64,000 nt of DNA from Gymnodinialimonas sp. 57CJ19 (GTDB lineage: Bacteria > Pseudomonadota > Alphaproteobacteria > Rhodobacterales > Rhodobacteraceae). The notes under the pieces are model-generated. The model ran no database searches. It was not told the DNA's origin and saw nothing but the letters and a program-made list of their open reading frames with translations. Positions within the stretch are counted from its first letter, which is position 1. The number at the start of each line of letters is the position of its first letter. Location: contig NZ_CP151587.1 in assembly GCF_038396845.1 (NCBI RefSeq), forward strand, positions 3,012,001 through 3,076,000. The letters run 5' to 3'. Shown here piece by piece: positions 17,299 through 25,289 of this stretch. A program made the position numbers and the translations under genes.

Positions 17299-17666
17299 GC
17301 TTCGTCCTTCCAATAAGGTGTCCCGCGCTGTTCTGGCAGCCCGGTCGTGGCCGCGTGCGAATACCAGCGGCGATCTTCGCGAACGATGCGCAGCCGCCCG
17401 CCGCAATGGGGGTCAGGGCACGCAACTTCTGCGTCAGTGGTCATCCAGTCATCTGCGTCAGTCTCCCGCTGTTTCGCGGGCAGAAGCGGAAGCACCGACG
17501 CAAGGGCGAACATGGAAATCTTGGACGGCCCATCGAAAACAAGGTTCTCGCCCACAACCCGGAAGGACTCCCCCTCCACGTGTCGACAAACCGGCGCGCG
17601 GCCGTCCAGAACGGTCTCAACCCTCAGATCGTAAAGCCAAAAACCGCGTTCGCCGCCTTCTTCCAT
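17295..17666 (-). CDS. TIGR04076-like conserved protein
   Basis: A 123-aa protein resembling the TIGR04076 family of short, cysteine-containing proteins without known function. It has WLYDLRVETVLDGRAPVCRHVEGESF, a central FDGPSKISMFALASVLPLLPAKQR, and a C-terminal CPDPHCGGRLRIVR with a CxxxxC pair that could bind metal. ATG 17666 is preferred (AAAGG upstream, family-like N terminus) over an in-frame start at 17720. It is the first gene of the operon facing the GntR regulator. The family assignment is tentative; it could be a small redox or substrate-handling partner of the reductase. Confidence 0.65.
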   Translation of the reverse strand: MEEGGERGFWLYDLRVETVLDGRAPVCRHVEGESFRVVGENLVFDGPSKISMFALASVLPLLPAKQRETDADDWMTTDAEVACPDPHCGGRLRIVREDRRWYSHAATTGLPEQRGTPYWKDEA

Positions 17667-17706
17667 TGGGTAGCCTTTCGTGCTTGACCGATTCCGCTGT
17701 GATGTG

Positions 17707-17719
17707 TGATATTTTATCA
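17707..17719. promoter_or_regulatory. Candidate GntR-type operator
   Basis: TGATATTTTATCA is a perfect 5+3+5 inverted repeat in the 83-nt gap between the divergent TRAP operon (start 17666) and the GntR regulator gene (start 17750). FadR-subfamily GntR regulators usually bind such short dyads in shared promoter regions. Regulation by this particular regulator is inferred from position. Confidence 0.55.
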
Positions 17720-17749
17720 ACGATACAGTCTGGACCTGTCAAGAATGTC

Positions 17750-18397
17750 ATGAGCACACCAACAATTGCCCGCCTCGATCCGCTAAAACTGCGTGAAAAT
17801 GTGTACTTCTCCCTGAGAGATGCCTTCACAAGAGGCGACTTTGCACCGGGGGATGTGCTGAGCCTGCGCAATCTGGCTGATCAATTGGGGGTCTCCATGA
17901 CACCGGTCCGAGAGGCCGTCCGTCGCCTCGTGGCAGAGGGGGCCTTGGTCGACACGCCATCGCGCACGTTGATGGTTCCGCCCTTCGATGCCCGCCGCGC
18001 CGCCGATTTGAAATCGGCGCGTCTCGCGCTGGAAAGCCTGGTTCTTGATCAGGCAATGGACCGCATTACACCCGCTGAAATCGACGCGCTGGAAGCCATT
18101 TTGAAGCGCCCCAAGACGGGGCCGGACACCCTGCCCGATCTGGTGACCAATCACGCTTTTCACCAGACGCTCTACCGCTGTAGCAAATCCGAAGTCTTGC
18201 TACCGATGATCGAGGCACTGTGGCTTCAGTATGGCGCCTATTTGAACCTGATTATCAATCGACCCACGGCGAGCATGATCTCGGAACATGTGCACCATGA
18301 TGAAATTCTGTCGGCGCTGCGAACCGGTGACAAGGAAAAGGCCCAAGCGGCCCTGGTTGCCGACATCACGCGCTCTTTCCATGTCCTGATCCCATAA
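17750..18397 (+). CDS. GntR family (FadR/FCD-type) transcriptional regulator
   Basis: A 215-aa regulator with an N-terminal winged helix (FSLRDAFTRGDFAPGDVLSLRNLADQLGVSMTPVREAVRRL, given here as the 25-68 region) and a C-terminal all-helical FCD ligand domain containing NHAFHQTLYRCSKSEVL and HVHHDEILSALRTGD, whose His and Asp residues usually bind a metal or carboxylate ligand. ATG 17750 is chosen because it immediately precedes the winged helix. It is transcribed away from the TRAP operon across a 83-nt region holding a dyad, so it very likely controls that operon, probably as a repressor relieved by the substrate. Confidence 0.92.
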   Translation: MSTPTIARLDPLKLRENVYFSLRDAFTRGDFAPGDVLSLRNLADQLGVSMTPVREAVRRLVAEGALVDTPSRTLMVPPFDARRAADLKSARLALESLVLDQAMDRITPAEIDALEAILKRPKTGPDTLPDLVTNHAFHQTLYRCSKSEVLLPMIEALWLQYGAYLNLIINRPTASMISEHVHHDEILSALRTGDKEKAQAALVADITRSFHVLIP

Positions 18398-19009
18398 GGT
18401 GACCGCAAGGCCCAGTGGCAAGGCCGAGCCTCCAGCGACAACCACCGCCGCCTAGTGCCCCAAGGCCCTGACAGTCGACGCGGATCCAGACCGCTTTTGG
18501 TGTTCAACTAAGGTTTCCAAGTTCCACAACCCACGCTTTCCAGAACAAGGCGGGGCCGTTGTGACGTTTTTCGAACAAGATAACGGCGCTGCTCTCTCGG
18601 CACGATCTACGGCTTGCAGCCATTCCTGCCCTTGGCCATGCCCGTCCTATGCTGCATTGCGGCCCCCTCCCCTTTCCGTTCCCTGCATAGGTAGAACCGA
18701 GACGATTACGAACTGGACCTTTGTGGAACCGGCAAATCGTTTTCTGTAATCGCAATGCCCAAGGGTAACCCCACACGGCCCAAAGCAGTCAGGAAGCGTT
18801 CTTGACCAAATATCGCCGTGGCACGGAGCCCATTTAATCAGGTCAGATTCTGCGACGATGACCGACGTGGCACGACCCGCCAATTCTATTCCAGACGCTT
18901 AGGTGACTATGTCACTGAACTGCGGCGGGCGACGTAATATCTCACATTCAAGTTAGCCAGAACGACGCCCCGGCGGCCAAGTCGCATCAATAGATGTCAG
19001 GAGGAAACA
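18398..19009. other. Intergenic stretch of 612 nt without a convincing gene
   Basis: No frame here has a credible start, ribosome site and conserved-looking protein. Short frames exist on the minus strand around 18504-18883 but look random. The only structured element noticed is a GTGAC-TAT-GTCAC dyad at 18903-18915, and a GGAGG ribosome site just before 19010. It may hold a decayed gene remnant. Confidence 0.6.
18903..18915. promoter_or_regulatory. Candidate operator upstream of sulfide cluster
   Basis: GTGACTATGTCAC is a perfect 5+3+5 inverted repeat ending 94 bases before the persulfide dioxygenase-like gene. It could bind a regulator of the sulfide genes; no regulator gene is adjacent, and the known sulfide sensors' sites are not obviously matched. 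Confidence 0.4.
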
Positions 19010-19891
19010 ATGGACTATCCGGTAAACATGGACATTCATCCAGAGGTCGAAGCTTTCTTTGACGAGCCGACCAACACAATCAGCTACGTGGTCAAAGACC
19101 CTACGTCCGACGCCTGTGCGATCATAGATAGCGTTATGGATCTGGACTATGCCGCTGGACGGATCACCCATGTCAGCGCGGATCAGATGATTGCCAGGAT
19201 CAAAGAACGCGGTCTGAAGCTGGAATGGATCATCGAGACCCACGTCCATGCAGATCACCTGAGCGCGGCCCCCTACATCCAACAAGAACTGGGCGGTAAA
19301 ATCGGTGTCGGCGAGGGCATCATGGTTGTGCAGGAGACCTTCGGAAAGGTTTTCAACGAAGGCACGGAATTTCAGCGTGATGGCTCGCAATTTGATGCTT
19401 TGTTCAAGGATGGCGACACTTACGCGATCGGAAACATGCAAGCCTTTGCAATGTTTACGCCCGGCCACACCCCCGCGTGCATGGTACACGTTGTAGGCAA
19501 CGCAAGCTTTGTGGGGGATACCTTGTTCATGCCGGATGGTGGATCTGCACGGGCTGATTTCCCCGGTGGAGACGCCGGCGTGCTTTACGATTCAATCATG
19601 AAAGTTCTCAGCCTGCCCGACGACATGCGGCTGTTCATGTGTCACGACTACGGGCCGGGCGGGCGCGATATCGCGTGGGAGACAACCGTTGCCGACGAAA
19701 AGGCCAACAACATTCATGTTGGTGGCGGCAAGACCAAGGAAGACTTCGTCAGGTTCCGCACCGAACGCGATGCCCAATTAGCGATGCCCAGGCTGATCAT
19801 CCCATCCTTGCAAGTGAATATGCGCGCAGGAGAGGTGCCGACCGACAAAGATGGCAACCCGATGCTTAAAGTGCCGATCAACCAGCTTTAG
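19010..19891 (+). CDS. MBL-fold metallo-hydrolase, persulfide dioxygenase-like
   Basis: A 293-aa metallo-beta-lactamase-fold protein. The metal motif HVHADHLSAA (HxHxDH), the second-ligand block FTPGHTPACMVHVV, GDTLFMPDGGSARADFPGG and MCHDYGPGGRDI all fit the ETHE1/Blh persulfide dioxygenase group, which oxidises glutathione persulfide to sulfite with a mononuclear iron. GGAGG precedes ATG 19010. The next gene is a DUF442-SQR fusion and then a SulP transporter, so this enzyme probably consumes the persulfide made by the quinone reductase. The N-terminal DUF442 domain of classical Blh is missing here and is found fused to the next protein instead. Confidence 0.88.
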   Translation: MDYPVNMDIHPEVEAFFDEPTNTISYVVKDPTSDACAIIDSVMDLDYAAGRITHVSADQMIARIKERGLKLEWIIETHVHADHLSAAPYIQQELGGKIGVGEGIMVVQETFGKVFNEGTEFQRDGSQFDALFKDGDTYAIGNMQAFAMFTPGHTPACMVHVVGNASFVGDTLFMPDGGSARADFPGGDAGVLYDSIMKVLSLPDDMRLFMCHDYGPGGRDIAWETTVADEKANNIHVGGGKTKEDFVRFRTERDAQLAMPRLIIPSLQVNMRAGEVPTDKDGNPMLKVPINQL

Positions 19892-20007
19892 GGCGACGTT
19901 TGTTTCAATCACCGAAAATGAAACTCCGTCTCAGTAAGGCACCCGTTTTGGTGCCGCCGCCTGACGCCGCCGGGTGAAGGTTTGCTGAGCGCGAAAAGGG
20001 AACGACG

Positions 20008-21687
20008 ATGGAAATCAAAAAAATCACCGAGAAGGTCTCTGTCTCTGCGCAGATCTCTGTCGAGAACATGGCCGAGATCAAGACGGCTGGTTTTCGCGCG
20101 ATCATCTGCAACCGGCCGGACGGCGAAGGTGCCGATCAGCCAAGTTTTGAAGAGATAGAAGCCGCCGCGAAACAGCACGGATTGCTTGCTGCTTACGTGC
20201 CAATCGAGGCGGGAATGGTCACCGACACAGATGTCGCGCGTTTTGGCTCGGCTCTGAAGGACCTGCCGCGACCCGTCCTGGGATATTGCCGATCCGGCAC
20301 ACGCTCGGCCACGCTGTGGTCCTTGCACGAAGCGCAAAAGCGTCCGTTGCCCGAAATTCTCGCGGCTACGTGCGCGGCCGGGTACGACATGAACGGCGTC
20401 GCACGCCGCATTGCCAATGGCGGCAAGACACCCACGCAAACGGGGGATGCCAGATACGACGTCGTGATCGTCGGTGGTGGAGCTGGCGGCATTGCGACGG
20501 CGGCTAGTTTGCTTGCCCGCCAATCGGATCTGTCTATCGCGGTCATTGACCCGTCGGATGTCCATTACTACCAGCCCGGTTGGACAATGGTCGGCGCCGG
20601 CGTGTTTGACGCGCGTGAGACTGCAAAGACGATGGGCTCTCTGATTCCGCGCGGGGTGAAGTGGATCAAATCCGCTGTTGCCGCATTTGAACCGCGCAAC
20701 AACGCCGTCATCCTCGATGGCTGTGCCGTCGTCACCTATCAGCGCCTTGTCGTCGCGCCCGGTCTCAAACTTGACTGGGGGGCTGTGGAAGGGTTGGAGC
20801 AGACCTTGGGCCGCAACGGGGTGACGTCGAACTACCGCTATGACCTTGCGCCCTACACTTGGCAGCTTGTTCAGGAAATGAACGAAGGCCGCGCCTTGTT
20901 TACTCAGCCGCCGATGCCGATCAAATGCGCAGGCGCTCCGCAAAAGGCCCTGTATTTGTCAGGGGACGCGTGGCACCGGCGCGGCGTGCTCAAAGACATT
21001 GATATTCAGTTCATGAACGCTGGCGGAGTTCTGTTCGGCGTCAAGGAATACGTGCCTGCGTTGATGAACTACATCGACAAGTATGATGCGACCCTTAATT
21101 TCCACCACACGCTCACGTCCGTTGATGGCGAGGCCAGGAAGGCGACATTCAAAGTCACAAAGCCCGATACTGATCCGACGGTTGTGACCGTCGATTTCGA
21201 CATGATGCATGTTTGCCCGCCGCAGGTTGCACCAGATTTCATTCGGGTGTCGCCGCTGGCAGACGCCGCCGGATGGGTGGACGTCGATCAGGCGACGTTG
21301 CGGCACAAGACTTTCGATAACATCTGGTCCCTTGGTGACGTCATGAACGCCCCGAATGCCAAGACGATGGCCGCCGCCCGCAAGCAAGCGCCGACCGTCG
21401 CGGAAAATATCGTCGCCGACATTCAAGGGCGCTCACCGGTGGCGCAATATGACGGATACGGCTCCTGCCCGCTAACGGTAGAGCGCGGCAAAATCGTGCT
21501 GGCGGAATTCGGTTATGGCGGTGCACTCAAGCCGAGTTTCCCGAAATTCATCATTGATGGCACAAAACCAAGCCGGGCGGCCTGGTTCCTTAAGGAAAAG
21601 CTGCTTCCGCCGATCTATTGGAAGGCCATGCTGAGGGGCAAAGAATGGATGGCCAAGCCAGAAGACATCAAGGTGTCGGCTGATTAG
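20008..21687 (+). CDS. DUF442 phosphatase-like domain fused to type II sulfide:quinone oxidoreductase
   Basis: A 559-aa two-domain protein. Residues 1-~112 are a TIGR01244/DUF442 domain with the phosphatase-like loop GYCRSGTRSATLW (Cys94, Arg100). From ~150 on it is an FAD-dependent oxidoreductase (VVIVGGGAGGIATAASLLAR) of the SQR type. Two cysteines in IKCAGAPQK (Cys307) and SCPLTVE (Cys487) match the redox pair of type II SQR (as in the mitochondrial enzyme), which oxidises sulfide to a persulfide and passes electrons to quinone. C-terminal WFLKEKLLPPIYWKAML likely forms the membrane-contact helices. The cluster suggests sulfide detoxification or use. The DUF442 domain may act as a rhodanese- or thiol-type partner; that is inference. 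Confidence 0.9.
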   Translation: MEIKKITEKVSVSAQISVENMAEIKTAGFRAIICNRPDGEGADQPSFEEIEAAAKQHGLLAAYVPIEAGMVTDTDVARFGSALKDLPRPVLGYCRSGTRSATLWSLHEAQKRPLPEILAATCAAGYDMNGVARRIANGGKTPTQTGDARYDVVIVGGGAGGIATAASLLARQSDLSIAVIDPSDVHYYQPGWTMVGAGVFDARETAKTMGSLIPRGVKWIKSAVAAFEPRNNAVILDGCAVVTYQRLVVAPGLKLDWGAVEGLEQTLGRNGVTSNYRYDLAPYTWQLVQEMNEGRALFTQPPMPIKCAGAPQKALYLSGDAWHRRGVLKDIDIQFMNAGGVLFGVKEYVPALMNYIDKYDATLNFHHTLTSVDGEARKATFKVTKPDTDPTVVTVDFDMMHVCPPQVAPDFIRVSPLADAAGWVDVDQATLRHKTFDNIWSLGDVMNAPNAKTMAAARKQAPTVAENIVADIQGRSPVAQYDGYGSCPLTVERGKIVLAEFGYGGALKPSFPKFIIDGTKPSRAAWFLKEKLLPPIYWKAMLRGKEWMAKPEDIKVSAD

Positions 21688-21811
21688 CCGTTAGTCATGA
21701 TTGATACAGCAGCCGGGCTGGCTGTTCCCACCAAGCCAGCTAGGCTGAATGCGCCGTTCTCCCAACCCAAGGCAGCATGCGTGAAGCACTGCCATTTCTG
21801 GATCACCCGCG

Positions 21812-23542
21812 ATGAACTCTCTCCGCCGCTATCTTCCAATCCTAGACTGGGGCAGCCGCTATGATCGACGCGCCCTGTCCAATGACATGATCTCCGCCGT
21901 GATCGTGACGATCATGCTGATCCCGCAATCATTGGCCTACGCGCTGCTTGCGGGCCTGCCACCGGAGGCGGGTATCTATGCCTCGATTGCGCCGATTGTG
22001 CTGTATGCAATCTTCGGCACAAGTCGCGCCTTGGCCGTCGGCCCCGTCGCCGTGGTGTCACTGCTTACCGCATCCGCGATCGGGCAAGTGGCTGAAGCAG
22101 GCACGGCTGGCTATGCCGTTGCGGCCCTGACACTTGCCTTTTTGTCGGGCGGGTTTCTGGTTCTTCTGGGGGTGTTCCGGCTCGGGTTTCTTGCGAATTT
22201 CCTGAGCCATCCTGTGATCGCGGGTTTCATCACGGCCTCGGGTATCTTGATTGCAACCAGCCAGCTGAGACACATCCTGGGGGTGGACGGACACGGGCAT
22301 ACCTTGCCGCAAATGCTGTCCTCGATAATCGGAAACCTTGGGCAGATAAACTGGGCGACGGTCCTTATCGGAGCGGGCGCAACCGCGTTCCTCTTCTGGG
22401 TCCGCAACAACCTGAAACCTCTGCTCAACAGATTGGGGCTGCCGCCGCTACTGGCCGATATTCTGGCCAAAGCGGGGCCAGTCGCCGCGGTTGTCGCCAC
22501 GACCTTGGTTGTCTGGGGGTTCGACCTTGTGGATCGGGGCGTCAAGATTGTGGGCGAGGTCCCCCAAAGCCTGCCGCCGCTGACACTGCCCGGTGTGTCA
22601 CCAGATCTGATCGGGGCGCTTCTGGTTCCGGCCATTCTGATCTCGATCATCGGCTTTGTCGAAAGCATATCCGTGGCGCAGACCCTTGCCGCCAAGAAGC
22701 GTCAGACAATTGATCCCAATCAGGAACTCATCGGCCTGGGCGCCGCAAACCTTGGCGCGGCTTTCACCGGGGGCTTTCCCGTCACGGGCGGCTTTTCACG
22801 ATCTGTGGTAAACTTCGACGCGGGATCCGAGACACCGGCGGCGGGCATCTACACCGCGATTGGCCTCGCCATTGCCGCCCTGTTCCTGACGCCGTTGGTG
22901 TATTTCCTGCCCAAAGCCACGCTGGCCGCGACGATCATTGTTGCCGTCCTCAGCCTTGTCGATCTTTCGATCCTGAAGAAAACATGGGGTTACAGCCGCG
23001 ATGATTTTCTGGCTGTCCTTTCCACCATCGTTCTTACCCTCGGGATGGGGGTCGAGATCGGAGTCGCCAGCGGCGTGGTCATTTCAATCCTGCTTCACCT
23101 CTACAAGACATCGCGCCCCCACGTGGCCGAAGTGGGCCTCGTTCCCGGGAGCGAGCATTTTCGCAACATCAATCGCCATGATGTCGCCACCGACCCCAGT
23201 CTGTTGTCGCTGCGCGTGGATGAAAGTCTCTATTTCATCAATGCGCGTTTCCTACAGGATTTGATCCAGTCACGGGTCACCGAGGGGAGCGATATTTGCC
23301 ACGTCGTCCTGATGTTCTCGGCCGTGAACGAGGTCGATTATTCAGCGTTGGAAAGCCTTGAGGCCATCAATCTGAGGCTCAAGGAGATGGGGGTGGGCTT
23401 TCATCTGTCTGAAGTGAAGGGTCCGGTCATGGATCGCCTGCGGGCCTCTCACTTGATCGACGACCTGAATGGGACGGTGTTCCTGTCCCAATACGACGCC
23501 ATTGCGGCCCTTACGCCTGAGGTTGCTGCAATCCGCGGATAG
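21812..23542 (+). CDS. SulP family inorganic anion transporter with STAS domain
   Basis: A 576-aa SulP/SLC26 transporter. The membrane part (~1-420) contains the family signature MLIPQSLAYALLAGLPPEAGIYASIAP in pieces at residues 34-60, GPVAVVSLL, FLGVFRLGFLANFLSHPVIAGF-type sequence near 120-140 and NLGAAFTGGFPVTGGFSRSVVN. Residues ~435-570 are a cytoplasmic STAS domain (SLRVDESLYFINARF, FSAVNEVDYSALESLEAIN). Position after the persulfide dioxygenase and SQR genes suggests it moves sulfate or sulfite linked to sulfide oxidation. The ribosome site before ATG 21812 is weak. Confidence 0.9.
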   Translation: MNSLRRYLPILDWGSRYDRRALSNDMISAVIVTIMLIPQSLAYALLAGLPPEAGIYASIAPIVLYAIFGTSRALAVGPVAVVSLLTASAIGQVAEAGTAGYAVAALTLAFLSGGFLVLLGVFRLGFLANFLSHPVIAGFITASGILIATSQLRHILGVDGHGHTLPQMLSSIIGNLGQINWATVLIGAGATAFLFWVRNNLKPLLNRLGLPPLLADILAKAGPVAAVVATTLVVWGFDLVDRGVKIVGEVPQSLPPLTLPGVSPDLIGALLVPAILISIIGFVESISVAQTLAAKKRQTIDPNQELIGLGAANLGAAFTGGFPVTGGFSRSVVNFDAGSETPAAGIYTAIGLAIAALFLTPLVYFLPKATLAATIIVAVLSLVDLSILKKTWGYSRDDFLAVLSTIVLTLGMGVEIGVASGVVISILLHLYKTSRPHVAEVGLVPGSEHFRNINRHDVATDPSLLSLRVDESLYFINARFLQDLIQSRVTEGSDICHVVLMFSAVNEVDYSALESLEAINLRLKEMGVGFHLSEVKGPVMDRLRASHLIDDLNGTVFLSQYDAIAALTPEVAAIRG

Positions 23543-23680
23543 GTATGGCCGCGTCCATCAATGCGATAGAGATTGGCCAGTTGTGGGTCTTTTCAAAATG
23601 CGTCTCTTGTAACCCCTCGCCTTGGGCGTCCTCGTCGCGGTGACGATCGCGAATATGCATTCTCGCGGTAACCCATAACA

Positions 23681-23741
23681 AAAGGGCCGCCCAAGGCGAC
23701 CCCATCAAACCGACGAAAATGGTATGGTGGCGGACAGACAG
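23681..23741. repeat. Left attachment-type repeat (tRNA-Ser 3' end plus terminator copy)
   Basis: This 61-bp segment matches 29391-29451 with five mismatches. It contains the last bases of tRNA-Ser (GTGGCGGACAGACAG, 23727-23741, identical in both copies) and the tRNA's downstream hairpin terminator, but no tRNA body. This is the pattern left when an element integrates into a tRNA 3' end and restores the gene at the other side. Confidence 0.85.
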
Positions 23742-23805
23742 TCCGCCAATAATAACCGCCAGCATGCTGTTTACTAGCGATAATTATCTCGACCATCCAT
23801 CAAGC

Positions 23806-23825
23806 TACCACATTACATACCACAT
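23806..23825 (+). repeat. Candidate integrase arm-type sites, left
   Basis: TACCACAT occurs twice, at 23806-23813 and 23818-23825, 12 bp apart. The same arrangement (TACCACAT at 29295-29302, TACCACTC at 29307-29314) occurs just outside the integrase start at the right end. The 18-base block TACCACATTACATACCAC differs from the right copy at one position. Confidence 0.65.
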
Positions 23826-24094
23826 CACGCTATCAAATGCACAACTCACTTCATGGAAGTGTTCGTCAAATTCGGCACTTCTGGGGCCTCGCGTCGTTCG
23901 TCACTTTCGACTCACTTCTGCCGTTCACCACTGAAGCCTTGGCCGCAGTGCAGCTTCACGAAACTAGCCGTTCGCGCATCCCGCGCAACATTTTGGAGGG
24001 ATGAAGGTTAGCAGAGCGAGACAGGAATTGCGCTTGGCAAAGCTAGAACCACGCGTTAAATATTTTTGTAATTCGTATCACTGAGAGAGGCGAT

Positions 24095-25012
24095 TTGGCA
24101 ATTGAGCACAGTTTGAAAAACGGTCGTGGTCTGATCTTCGTCGGTGGCGCTCCACGATCAGGTACCACACTGATGCAGAGGGTGCTGAGCACACACGATG
24201 ATGTATTCGCTGGTCCCGAATTCGATTTCATTCCGTCAATCGTCGGGCTACGCAATGGAATGTTGCGCAGCATCCAGTCTGGCAGGATCAATGCACTTGT
24301 TGACGAAGAAACATTGGACAAGGCCGTCCGAACTTTCATCTGCACGATGTTTGAAGAGCGGCTAACGAAATCTGGGAAATCATTCTTCTGTGAGAAGACT
24401 CCAAGGAATGCTACTGTCGTTCCGGAATTAGAGAAAATTTTCCCGGACGCTCGACATATCATAATGGTACGCGACCCACGCGATATCGTAAACTCGATGA
24501 GAACAGTGCGAGAGAAGTTCCTCTCCAAAGGGGAAAAACCCCCGCGCTTCACCAGGTCAATTGCCGCTAGCGTACAGATAATCAATGAGTACTATAGGCC
24601 TAGCCTGATCGCAGCCGAGAAGAGTGACAAGATTTTGCTCGTGTATTACGAAGATTTTGTCAACAACCCTGAGCGAGAAATCCGCCGTGTCTGCGACCAT
24701 ACCGGACTCACTTATCAGTCGGATATGCTGAATATCGAGAACATTGTCCTCGCTGGTGCAGGCGTTGGAGGCGAGCATTTTTACACTCCCGAAAGCCTTC
24801 GCCAACCTATTCAAGCGTCGGGAGTTGTCAGCACGAAATTTTTGCTAAGTGCGGAAGATGTAGCGCTTGTCGAGCGGTTTACGGTCGAAATCGCAGCGTT
24901 GGATCGCTATGATCTGCAACCTCAGAGCCCAACGCTGCTTGAAAAGCTAAAGTGGTATGCAAGTGTCTTGCGCAAGCGAATGCCATTTCGAGAACAACTT
25001 AAGCGCAAGTGA
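24095..25012 (+). CDS. Sulfotransferase family protein, island cargo
   Basis: A 305-aa PAPS-dependent sulfotransferase-like protein (Sulfotransfer_3/tyrosylprotein type). The 5'-phosphosulfate loop FVGGAPRSGTTLMQRVLSTH is near residues 15-34 and the 3'-phosphate segment HIIMVRDPRDIVNSMR near 125-140; LLVYYEDFVNNPE and RRVCDHTGL are also typical. The start appears to be TTG 24095 with AGAGAGG upstream. A sampled 60-nt stretch has about 47% G+C, clearly lower than the neighbours, and codon use has more A/T-ending codons, so it was probably acquired with the island. Such enzymes modify surface glycans or peptides; the acceptor is unknown. Confidence 0.85.
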   Translation: MAIEHSLKNGRGLIFVGGAPRSGTTLMQRVLSTHDDVFAGPEFDFIPSIVGLRNGMLRSIQSGRINALVDEETLDKAVRTFICTMFEERLTKSGKSFFCEKTPRNATVVPELEKIFPDARHIIMVRDPRDIVNSMRTVREKFLSKGEKPPRFTRSIAASVQIINEYYRPSLIAAEKSDKILLVYYEDFVNNPEREIRRVCDHTGLTYQSDMLNIENIVLAGAGVGGEHFYTPESLRQPIQASGVVSTKFLLSAEDVALVERFTVEIAALDRYDLQPQSPTLLEKLKWYASVLRKRMPFREQLKRK

Positions 25013-25239
25013 ATAAATTGAAGGGGTTCGATATCCTGCCGCCTGCGGGGGTCGAATAAAAGTCTTTCCTCTTTGTTGTCCGCTTATGTTTAGCGTCGGA
25101 AACTATGGGCTCTCTGCCGCCGTTGGAGTGGTCGCAGTATTCATGAGGTCGATTCCCAAATTAACGGCTGCTTTCTCCAGTTTGCCCTACAGCCCGAGAA
25201 ATTAAAGCGAATGGCCGCCCCGCGCCCGGTATAGTTGCG

Positions 25240-25286
25240 CGCGCTAGCCCACTCGTTGGCGAGCGGAATAGGCAAAGGCTAGCGCG
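25240..25286. repeat. 10-bp inverted repeat hairpin at the recombinase 3' end
   Basis: CGCGCTAGCC (25240-25249) and GGCTAGCGCG (25277-25286) are perfectly complementary around a 27-base interior that itself holds CTCG-TTGG-CGAG. It ends four bases from the stop of the tyrosine recombinase at 25290. There is no T-run, so a recombination site or mRNA-end structure is as likely as a terminator. Confidence 0.6.
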
Positions 25287-25289
25287 GTA

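Larger units (their letters stand above)
23543..24094. other. Intergenic region containing the left end of the tRNA-Ser island
   Basis: No gene is supported in these 552 nt. The region holds the left copy of the 61-bp repeat (23681-23741), an inverted repeat at the presumed junction (23728-23748), arm-type repeats (23806-23825) and A+T-richer DNA to the right of about 23750, consistent with an island boundary. Confidence 0.75.

Noticed and set aside
18504..18883. Small minus-strand frames as genes or transposase remnants
   Set aside because: No recognisable motif, no ribosome site and overlapping frames of similar length; not enough to call even a pseudogene.
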